A DNA stretch of 64,000 bases from Pictodentalium vernedei. Taxonomy: Eukaryota; Mollusca; Scaphopoda; Dentaliida; Dentaliidae. Both the position numbers and the translations under genes were made by a program. The notes beneath the pieces are model-generated. The model worked only from the letters and a program-made list of their open reading frames with translations, was not told where the DNA came from and searched no databases. Below are positions 47,701-59,700 of the stretch, piece after piece (the stretch's first letter is position 1; every line of letters starts with the position of its first letter). The DNA lies in NCBI GenBank assembly GCA_031216915.1, contig CM062289.1:391866674-391930673 (forward strand). Direction: 5' to 3'.

Positions 47701-50700
47701 ATTCCTAGTGCATCTGAGCATGTCAGTGGCCGTATTTCATCTAAATTTCCAAGCACAAATTTTTTTCTTCTTTAGATATCCAAAAATATTGAAAATTGAA
47801 AAACATTGCCCAATGCCAAAAACAGGTTGGAAAATATTCAGTGTGCACAGCTTACCTCGAAAATGGGAAATTATGCAGGGCTTGCATTTTCACCAGGCCT
47901 ATCAGCCCAGGCCTGGTAATCAGCCTCAAAACATTTCTCACCAGGCTGATCCTGGTTGCCAATCTATCAAGCTGGCAAATGCATCTGCCACAGTTTATGT
48001 AATCAGCGAAATCAGCCCTGAACAGTACAATTTAGGCATGGTGGCCCTTTTTACCTGGCCTATTCATCAGTCTGGCCACGGTTCTAAAATGCAAGCCCTG
48101 AATATGGCTGTACAAAACAGCTCAAATTGCGGCAATGTCATTATGTGGGAATATATTTCATTATCAAGAAATAAAATTCACAGTATTCCAAATTAAACAA
48201 TAAAAAAATCCAAATGTACCAACTATTTATTGTTTTCATTCAATTCCTCCCAAAACCACTCAAGAATTCAAATAAACACACACGATTCCAGTGGGCTTAT
48301 ACTTCCCAGGATTACTAGACGATTTGCCCTCATGCCAGTGAACGATTCGCCCCTAGTTCTTGTGGACGATTCGTCAATTAAGGTCGAAATTACTCTATGA
48401 TTGGCAGGGGATGGGTGGTGGATTTCTTTGCATTTGTCAGTAGCATTCCCCATAGAAAGCCCTTTCAGGTGATGGGTCTGGACCTTAAAGTTTATGAAAG
48501 AAGTTTGTCATGTGTTTGATCACCATTTCAAGTTGAGCTGCTTGACACAACAGTGAATTGTTACCTCCCCGTCACCTGAACGACTGTTCCCGACTTATTT
48601 CCAGGCCAGCAATTAAGTGGGCTCCACTGTACCTCGACAATATAAAGCAGCACTATTATTACATGTACAAAATAGCTTTTATTGCTCATTCCAGTAATAT
48701 GTACATACCTGCACCAAAACCTCTTCCCTTTCTTTTCTTAGCCTTCTCTTTCAGTTTCTGCAAGCCTTCTGAAATTTGATAAAAACCTTTGAATTACATG
48801 TATGCTGTGGTAAATGCATAGACATTACGCAAAAAAAATGTTTGATTCAGGTTACATGCAATAGAAAAGGAGATCCCTAAGGACCTTAATCGCTCACCGG
48901 AGAAAGTTGTTTAAATAAGGATTTGAGGTCACTTTTTAATCTTAATCTTCTCATAGATATGGGGGTGGGGGTGGGTCAGAGGGGGAAGATGTTTGGCTGA
49001 ATGCTTTTTTGGGGTGTAAATAACTCAAAACCCTTCTAAACTCATTTTAAAGCAAAGAAAAATAAAATCACCAAACGAACACCCCCAACCCCCCACCCCC
49101 CCCCCCCCCCCCCACAAAGCCGACTGTGGGAAAACCACAATTCTTTTGCATAAAATCACTAAAAAAAATCCTCATAGGATCACCGATTCAATGTCGAGTT
49201 GTGACAGTGCAAAAGTGGGCTTAATAATTATCAACTTATCGTCCGAAAACCAGTTGTTTACAATTTACTATGTGAAGGGTCACTGTGACCTTAACCTTTG
49301 ACCTAGTGATTCCAAAAATAAATAGGGCTCTTTCTTGCACCAATGCCAACCTACCTACGAAGTTTCATGAACGTTTGTGGTAGACTGTGGAACCATTATC
49401 AAGTTATCATCTGGAAACTAATTGTTTACGATTTATTATGTTAAAGGTCACTGTGACCTTGACCTAGTGAGTCCAAAATAAATTGGGGTCTTCCACTCAC
49501 CTAGGCCAACCTACCTATGAAGTTTCAAGAATGTGGGTCAAACCATTATCAAGTTATCATCCGGAAACAAACTGTTTACAATTTACTATGTTGAAGGTCA
49601 CTGTGACCTTGACCTTTCACCTAGCGAGTCCAAAATAAATTGGGGTCTTCTTCTCAAGAAGGCCACCCTACATATGAAGTTTCGTGAATGTGGGTTGAAC
49701 CATAGTCAAGTTATTATCCGGAAACAATTGTTTATGATGTACTATGTTCAAGGTCACTGTGACCTTTGACCTAGCAAGTCCAAAATAAATAGGGTTCTTC
49801 CTCTCACCGATGCCAACCTACCTATGAAGTTTCATAAACGTGGGTCGAACCTTTATCAAGTTATCATCTGGAAACCAATTGTTTAAAGATTTACTATGTT
49901 GAAGGTCACTGTGACCTTGACCTTTCACCTAGCGAGTCCAAAATAAATAGGGTTCTTCCTCATACTGATGCCAACCTACCTATGAAGTTTCATGAACATG
50001 GGTCAAACCATTATCAAGTTATAATCCGGAAACCAATTGTTTTGATTTACTATGTTCAGGGTCACTGTGACTTTGACCAACATGTAGAAAGACAAAATAA
50101 ATAGGGTTCTTCCTCTCACAAAGGCCAACCTACATATGAAGTTTCATGAATGTGGGTTCAACCATAGTCAAGTTATCATCCGGAAACCAATTGTTTACGC
50201 CCAATAAGGCACCCCCTCCTCCACACCCTCAAGTGACATTTTTTACATCCAACTAAAGTTGACAATTGGCTCTATCAAGCATGGACAGCATTCATGAATA
50301 AAACAACTAGTAAATTCTCCATTGGGTTCTGTGTTGAAAATGCCCATCAAAATCAGTCCTGCATAACAAACTTTAATCTAGGAGTCATAGTAATGCTACA
50401 AACCAAATATCAAAAGATTCTGTCTGGTGGATATGAAGAAGGCCTTTAACCCTTTACCCAACGCAGACGATATTAAAATTTATTATTTTAACTAGATGAA
50501 GTGATTGTTCCCACACAATACACAGGATTTTCCTCCTATTTTCAGTTCCTGGGCTTTTTCGTCTCAAAACTGAGAAGAACACAGAAAAACGGATTCTTGA
50601 TGAGCCTATTGACACATTGACGGTAGACGATATAATGACAGGATTTTTTTTTTACAGAAACCCTGTTTGATGTAAATACTGGGGTACTCTCGTTTGTCCG

Positions 50701-53700
50701 GCAGCTATTGTTCAGGAGAGAAGAGTGATAACTACCACGATATTTGGAAGGTTGTTGACGGGTTTCGGGGTTAGGACAGAGAAATTTGTGGAAAATGACC
50801 AAAACGCCTAAAAAACAAAAACAAAAATTTCCAGATTTTGGTCTAAAATTTCTAAAGTCCGGACCGGACCGAAAATTTTCAGTGTAAAAAAAAATTTTTT
50901 TTTTTCTTTTCGCCTTAAAATTGAACAAAACACATAAAAAACAAAAACAAAAATTTACGGATTTTGGTCGAAAATTTCTAAGTCCGAACCGGACCGAAAA
51001 TTTTCAGTGTAAAAAAAAAATAATTTTGTCTCAAAATTGTACAAAACGCATAAAAAATGAAAAATAAATTTTCGATTTTTTTGCCGCTATTTTGGATTAA
51101 CGAAAAATCGAACCGAAATTTTTTCGATTTTTTTTATAAAGAGGTATTACTGCCTTCAATTTGGATCCCTTTTAGAGGTCTCATTATATTTAAATCTCGA
51201 TATTTCAATCCAAAATGAAATGATTTTCGAGATAACTTTCCGTTTTGTGTTAAATTTTGGCAGAAAACATAAAAAATGACAAGAAATACCAATTATATTT
51301 GTTTTAGACAAGAGTAATTCTGACAAGTCTGTCAAAAAATGAAGTCGATAGCTCTTTTCCTTCATGAGATATTGGCCTACGAAACTTTGGACGTTTTGGG
51401 GCATTTTTGCCCAACAAGAAACATTTTCCCCAAAATACCCAAACTCCAGAAATGCCTTTCTCTGCTTTTTTGAAACTTCTCTAGGAGAGGAAGCCCACTA
51501 GCATTAAGGTTGGCAGCTTGCGGCAGAAACCTCCCCCCCCCCCTCCAACACAGACACGTTCAAATTGCTCTGATAACCCTGCGGAGTGTATTCAAGTCGG
51601 CAAGAGGTAATCTAAGGCCAATACGACGCCATCACATTTTTTATTCTAAAGAAATCTGAATCACTAAGAAAGAGACAATATTCATCAGAAGTCTAATTTG
51701 GCTGTGACATTTGGCAATACTGTCGGAATTGCCACTGTCATCAAATTCAATGAGGGCGGGGGAGGGGATGAGTAGCTGGAATCATATGCCCATAAAAAAT
51801 AAGACTCTCAGTGCTCTACTTTCGAATTCAGTTTAGGATACAAAATACCGTGTAAAATTATGTGCAGTCTTCACTGAAGTTGAGGTCGCCGGATGCAAAA
51901 TGATCAATGTTTTTCAGACGTGTTTCCTGGCTTGGACGCCAGAGTCTGTAGAGTCCAACTAATGGGTATTTGTGTTGGGTGGGGGTTGGGCAGTCGTGTC
52001 AGATAGTTTTACGGGTGGAGGAAGAGCCTCAACATCCAAATTCTGAATAACGGCCACTTTAACCTGTACTTTAGTACTGTTTTGTCAGGTCAAAGTGGTG
52101 ATCGAAAGAAAAAAAGTTTGGTTATTGATCAAAAATTTTCGAAAAAAAACAAAAAATTTCCAGGTAAAAAAAAAAAATTTTCGACTCAAAATTCACCAAA
52201 ACGCATAGAAAACCGAAAATAAAATTCCGATTTTTGTTCAAAATTTTTCAAGTCCGAACCGGAGTGGTAGTTATCCAGCCATCAGAAGCCAAGTGAAATA
52301 AAACCTTATTCCCATGGGGTGGGGAAAGGTTTAAAGAGACTGTAGATGTTGCCATTTCAATCACGGAAACCTTACACAAGTCAAGAACGCCGAGTATTCT
52401 CGTGCCAAAAAGAGGGTTACGGACCGTTGAGAGGCCGAGAGTGTAATTTGGCGACATCCCGAAGCCAAACGCAACAAAATAGTGCTTCCAAACTATGGGG
52501 AATCTTCTTACCTATATACGGGCTACACATTCTCAATCACCGCCGCTTTTAACCCACACCGGTAGTACAGTATAATTAGGTCAAAGTACCAGCCTGAAGA
52601 CCGATTTTTTGTTTTTTTGGTGATGTAGCGTTAAAAAAAAAAAATTTTCGTCTCAAAATTTAACAAATCACATGAATAACAAAAACAAAAATTTCCGAAT
52701 TTTGGCCAAAGATTTCCAAGTCCCAACCAGACTGAAAATTTCCAGTGTAAAAAAAAAAAATTTTGTCTCAAAATTGAACAAAATGCATAAAAAACGGAAA
52801 TTTTTTTTTCGATTTTTTGGCTGCCATTTTGGATTAACGAAAAATCGAAACAAAATTCTTTAGATTTTTTTTATAAAGCGGTATTACTGCCTTCAATTTG
52901 GATCCCTTTTAGAGGGCTCATCATATTTAAATCTCGATATTTCAATCCAAAATGGCCGATTTTCGAGATAACTTTCCGTTTTGTGAAAAATTTTGGCAGA
53001 AAACATAAAAAGTGGCAAAAAATACCGATTATATTTGTTTTAGACAAGAGTAATTCTGACATGTCTGTCGAAAAATTAAGATAGCTTTTTTCCTTCATGA
53101 GATATTGGCCCACAAAGCTTTGGGCATTTTTGGGCGTTTTTGCCCAACAAGAAACATTTTCCCAAAAGTGCTGATGGTTCTATTGATTAGAACTCATGGC
53201 CGTCAATGATAGAGCAAAGTTTAAAAATAAATCTTAAAGACCGTTTCTGAGAAAACTCATTTCCTGATGTGTTGGAAAAAAAAGAAGAATAATAATCTTA
53301 GCAATAACAAATAGAGTTTCCTTCCAGGAAAATCCAAAATATCATTTTTTTAATTTTTTAAAAAAATTTCAACAAAACCATATCATGTAACCCCTCATTG
53401 GAATGAGCTCAATGAGCTCGTTCCAATGAAGGGTCACATGATATGGTTTTGTTGAAATATTTTGAAAAATTTAATTTTTTCAACTGCTCAATTTGCATAT
53501 TACGCAGGCAGATGCAGGCGATTCATTAGGTAAAGGGTTGAAGAATGAATATCCTCATACTGCACTGAGCTAAAATTCAGGTGTCCTTCGATAGCCCAAA
53601 TATGAACTCATGGGTTTGAATTCAAGAAACTTGAATCTGACTTCATTAAAGATGTCGAATACTAAATATCAGAAGATTTTGACTGGTGAATCTCAAGAAG

Positions 53701-56700
53701 ATTTTACAAAAAAGTATAGTCTACACATTGCACAATCTGATAGATACATGTAGATAGATATTTTATTTTATGGTATAGTTTACAGGCAATTACATATTTA
53801 ACTATACAATACATATAGATAATTAGAATGATATTCTGTCTATAACGTTGGGAGATGACATAGCCAGATTGGCTGTCTGCCCGTCACGTCCGTAATACAT
53901 TTAACTCCAACACTGACTATGTGCTCTGCATATTAAGCTTTGATAGAAAGATCTACTAGTATGGATACTGTGAGCAGCTAGTAGAACTGCAACTTTGACT
54001 CGGCTACATACCCCATTAACCTATTTCTTTAGATGGACGAGTGTCCAGGTTCAAAAAAGGTGGCTAATGATGAATGTGATAGTGGGTATCCCGACCCCTG
54101 GTAATCTGATATTATTATGATTACCAAACTGGGTAGAGGTTAAATTTAGAAAACAAATATGGCATGATTTAAGTACTGTTCATCAGTCAAGAAAAACATT
54201 ATGGGCACAATATTATACATAATAAGTCCTCGATTTGTCAATAGTCTGCCATGCTGTACACCAACCTCCTAAAGATTTTGACAGGTGGATCTTAAGAAGA
54301 GTTTTAAAGAATTTTCCTCATATTGAAATGAGAATTTTTTTAACATATTTGTTACTAATTTGAAAAACTGAGGCATATAAATACACAGAATGACACACGC
54401 ATGTGAATGGGTTAATCGATATAGCATGAGGGAGTGCAAACGCAGAAGGATAAAACGAGAGGCTACAAATGGTGTTACTACGAAATGACTTGTCTATGAA
54501 ACGTCTTCTACAAAATGTTTTTTCTACGAAACATCCTGATACCTATTAAAGGGAAATCAAGTTAAGTACTCAACGTTTCTTTGAAATGCAATGTTGCTGA
54601 TACTTTAATGTATAATCTCACATTCAGTTTTGACACTGAACATGTCATGATGCCAGTCTGAATACAGATATAAAACTTAAAAGTATTATATGATTCATGA
54701 TGAAAGTTATTCACACGCAAATGATACAACACTAGAAACTGGAGAATAGCCCTCAGTAGCCCTTCTCAGCTCATCTAAGGTAGGTCAGAAAGAGACCTCC
54801 TGGTCTAATTAAGAAGGGCAATTATGGCCCTCCTTCAATTTTGAACATGACAGGCCTGAGTCGGGGGGGGGGGGGGGGGAATAGTGTACATTCCATTCTG
54901 ATAAAGCGAGGTAGTCATTTGAAAGTTTACATAAGGTTTTCAACAGTACATCGACGAGAGATTGTGAGCTGGACAGTGGACACTGGGGTCTGCACGCTAA
55001 AATGACCGATTTTCTGGACAAAATGTTAGATTTCATTGGGCGAAATGTCTAATTTTTGGGGACATAATATCCAATTTTTTGGGACATAATGTCCGATCAT
55101 TGAACGAAAAGTCCATTTTTTTGGACATAATGTCTGTTCTTTTTAGACATTATGTACAATTTTTTTAGACAAAAAGTCAGATTTTCTTGTGCTGTTCTCA
55201 ATGTTTTCTCCCAGGGAAAATGGGTGTAGTAATATGAAATAACAATAAAACCTTTACTAAGCTAATTTTATTGACAGAAAAAACAACAGCAAACAAAAAA
55301 AGATGCGATAAGCAAATGTACAGCAAATAACAGTATGATGTAGATACAGAGATTATTCAGAACACAGACCACCTCTAAATATCATAAAAACAATGGACGG
55401 ACAACAGTTTGTACCTGTATTATATTACTCAAAGAATGCCCACCCCCCATGATTCATTTCAAAAAGTCATCTAAACAGACTAAATACAGCCCCTAAGAAT
55501 ATGTATACAGGCAACTTGTTGAGGTCAGTTTAATGACTACTTGACCATGTTTCATTCTAGTCGAGTTCACATTAAATGGACTGCAACAAGTTGTACCTGT
55601 ATTATTACTTAATAAACAGTCAGTCCCTTGGAATATGTATACCAATGATAAACTCTTAAATAAAGTCCCTAGAAAAAGTGTGCACCCCGGCAACTTGTTC
55701 AGGTCAATTTAATGACTACAATCATTCAGGGTATAACGAGGTAACTTTCATATTTTCGTTTATTTCTCTCAAACAAAATAAGTTATCCAAATTTGTTTTT
55801 TGTTATTGACAGACAGGTATCTGACACTCATTATTGCATCAGAAATCTTCAGTTTATTTTATAAAATTAGATCGTTTGACAGTCGCAATTTGGTCAGTAA
55901 CGGGTTGCTTGTGTCAATAAAGAATCACCCTCTTTGGCACCCACTGGCAATCTATTTTCCCACTTTATATGTATTTATTGGACACAAAAAGTCTTTTGTG
56001 TCGTCTCTGAATTAGCTTCACCACACCAGTCAAAACCTTTACAGTAGAAAGAAGTGAAAACAAAGTGGATCAAATACAGTAGTTTTGCTTTAATTTTCTA
56101 AAAATAAATCAACTGGAACAGTGTTTCAATAGGTTTTACTGCGCATGTCTGACAGTGACCCGGTATTGACAACTCGACTCGCTGTTGAAACGGAATAAAT
56201 ATATCATGATACCCGATATTTATCCCAATTATTTTATCATGAATTTGAAGCATAGGCGAACCTGTTCAAATAATAATACTTACATTCACACTCCTTATAT
56301 TTTTCTTCCCATAGTTGAAACGAAAACATTTTTTGCGGTTTCGTGTGTCAAAATTGTCTTCCAGCGCACATTCAGTCTTTTTTAAAAACAGCGCTTTTGT
56401 CAACAAAAAACAACAATGAACTTGTGAAACTTTCAAAGAAGACGGTCAGTCATATTACTTCACAAACCCAGAGTAAAATTTTACTTTGAAATGCTCTTCA
56501 ATGTCGAGTTTTTTAAGGCTCAACATTGCCTGACCCATTACTGCCTGAATGACTGTACTTGACCTTGTTTCGTTACAGTCGAGTTTACATTAAATTGACC
56601 ACAACAAATTGTACCTGTATTATTACTTAATAAACAGTCAATCAAAATAACTAAATAAACAAGTGGATTGTAACTAAATCACCTGCGGAGTGAAGTTACC

Positions 56701-59700
56701 ACCCAAACTATAACTTTCAAATTTTGTACATATGGACAAAACATATAAGCAATGTTTGAGCCAATGGACCTCCGGGTTTAACCCGGAGGTCCATTGGTTG
56801 AAACTTTGCCTGTGTTTATTATGGTGGTTTAGGTGGAATCTCCACTCTGTGGGTGATTTAGTGATAATACACTCTCCACTAGAGCTGGGAGGTTATTGAA
56901 TTTTGGGTCGGTTTCGGTTACAACTCGGTTTTTAATAAAAGAGTCGGGTTACGGTTTCGGTTTCGGTTTTTTTATTAAACAGATTCTGAACCAAAATAAC
57001 AGAAAAAAATTAAGTTGTATGAACTAAATAATGATTGAATAAACTCTCCCTGAGTGTGTAAAAACTTTGTCGAGTCGTTGACACTTGGAAATAATATATT
57101 AAATATAAACGAACTTTAAGGACGAACTCTCGTGGTCTCTGCCGAAGACTCGAAGTTAATTAAAAATAATTTGTAGCTAACACAATGAGTCACTACCGGA
57201 AATTGGGTTAATAACTTTCCATGCTCACAAGAAATATATTTATGACAATATTTACACTCAGCCGACTTCGAAGTTTTATCAGTTTTGATAAAGTGTTCCC
57301 ATATAGGGCTCTTCTCGACTGTAATTGCTGCCATTGTTTCAGAAAAAAACACGTAAAAACGTTATTCTCACGTGACATTCAAATAACCGAGAAAGTCGGT
57401 TTTTCAGTTTATCGTCATTCTCGGTTGTCGGTTATTTTTTCATAACCGAAACTGAGTTGTTTTTCGGTTAACCTCCCAGCTCTAGAAATTAGGTTTGGTT
57501 CAGTCAAGACGTAATTTACCCAACTTGTTACATATCATTGATGATAAACTGCAGACTCGATTAAAATCCTCTATTTACGAAAGGTATTGCATTTATTTTT
57601 TGACATTGTTAGGTGTTTGAATATTGTATACATTTTCAGCGTCAACCTTGACAAAAAAAATACCATCCATTGGTTTGTTTCAGGGACTGGTAGTGCTGTC
57701 CGGTTGTGACAATTGGTCCTCGGTCTCGGTTTCGGTTTGGTTATTTTTCAAAGAGTCGAATCTCGGTTTCGGTTTTTATTTAAAATGGAAAACATTCAAG
57801 AAAATAACAACCTGAGAGTGTGAATTGGGAAAATAACAAAGCAAAACTAAACAAATTACTGATAAAACAACATTACTGACCCTTAGTTTAAACATGCATT
57901 TGAATTAGTGCTGTGAGGTTATTAAATTTTACCTCGGTTCGGTTTTTTTCAAAAGAGTCAACTCTCGGTTTCGGTTTTTATTAAGCAAAAAGCCATGAAC
58001 AGTATTCAACACATAATAATAATAAAAATTTACGATGTGTGGGGGCCACGACGCTCTGATTCTTAGGATACAAGTTTCCAGAAATAAATCCTGAATCCCA
58101 ATATGCGATTATGCATACTGAGTACTGAGCGAAAATCCCCCCCCCCCCCCCCCCCCACATCACACAAACATTACCCAAGGGCCTATGCTAACAGCCTGTT
58201 AGCGTAGGCCCTTGCGTAATGTTTGTGTGATGTGGGGGGGGGGGGGGGGATTTTTCGTAACAGGAGTGAGGAATTATGCTCTATTGTCGTAATATAATTT
58301 CCAATGCTATGTGCTACCCTGCGGAATATATTGCACTGAAACTTTTGTTATGGCATAACAGAAGTTAGAACTTGGATGCGATTTTATAAACTGAGATTCC
58401 ACTTTGTAATCCCCTAATTCGGATATGGAAACTGGAAAGTTATCTTTAAAGTTAACACAAAAACCAATAATACTACAAGTCTACAACTTATAAGTGACAA
58501 GGGATATCTTCCAGTGTCATCATTTAGAATTAAAACTTCACGGAAAACCTGAGAAAAGTAAGTTCGATCTCATGTTGGCGAGGCCTATACTGAGTACCGA
58601 GTACTGACTTGGATCATTTTCTGATTTTCTCAACACCTGAGGTTGTGACTCAAGGAAACAAGTTTTTCGGCGTTTGATGGCTTTAAGGAAGATCTACGGT
58701 TTGAAATCACAAGACCCCGCCTTACTAAATACCCTCTCACTTGCCACTGACGTTGCGGGGATTGGTAGGTAAACTTTAGCCAGTTTTGAAAGAACAGGGA
58801 ATTTTCTGGCATGCTTATTCCACCAAACAAAGGGGGACTCAGGTGGTTCAACAAGCTCCTCCCTGCAGTAAAGTTCGAGTTCATACTCCATTTTGGAACG
58901 AACTATTTCAGCTGTCTGAATAACTGATTCCTCTTTTTGTTTTTTGGAAATCATGGCCTTAAATGTCCCCCATAAATCACCCTCTGGCTGCTTCTGCAAA
59001 GATTCTTCATCATTATCTAACGTAGAACTCGAAGCCTGGTCTGGAACTGTTGGAACATCCTCGTGTGACTGATCACATTTTTAAACTTTTGACTTTCAGC
59101 AGTGTCATGAGAAATTGAGTTTTCATAAGTTTGTATCATGTGACAGAGAAGTCTTTCACTTGCAGCAGCTTTTGCACCACTGCTTGTGAATGCAAAGCCC
59201 TTAAAACGTGGATCAAGAAAAGAACACACAGAATACAGCTCATCACATTCAAAATCACTCCAGCGTTTCTTGATGTTAGCCCTCATTTCCCGCCCAAAGT
59301 CATTCATTTCAGTTGCATTCATTTTTTCAATCAAAATATTCAACACAGCAATAACCATACTGACAGTTGAGTATCGCGAAGCACTCATCATCTGTGTAAC
59401 TCCCTCAAAAGGTTTTAAAACTGACACATAATCTGCAGCGACTTTCCACTCATGTGCTGAGAGATTGTCGACTTTCTCAATCGATGATAAAACTGCCGTC
59501 AATGGCTCCCTTTGTTGAACGAGACATTGAATTAGGTAGTATGTGCTGTTCCAGCGTGTTGGGCAGTGATTCTTTAGTTTGTTTTGGGGAAAATTTAAAA
59601 CTTTCTGCATTTCGGAGAGTTTATGTGTGGCTTGGGAACTGTGATGAAAGTGTGATACAATGTTTTTCGCTTTGGCAATTACTCTTCCCAAATCAGGAAA

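Noticed and set aside
47618-48196. 192-codon open frame as a gene
   Set aside because: No domain recognised, lies within a 1-kb insertion, and includes a low-complexity F run; kept only as part of that element.
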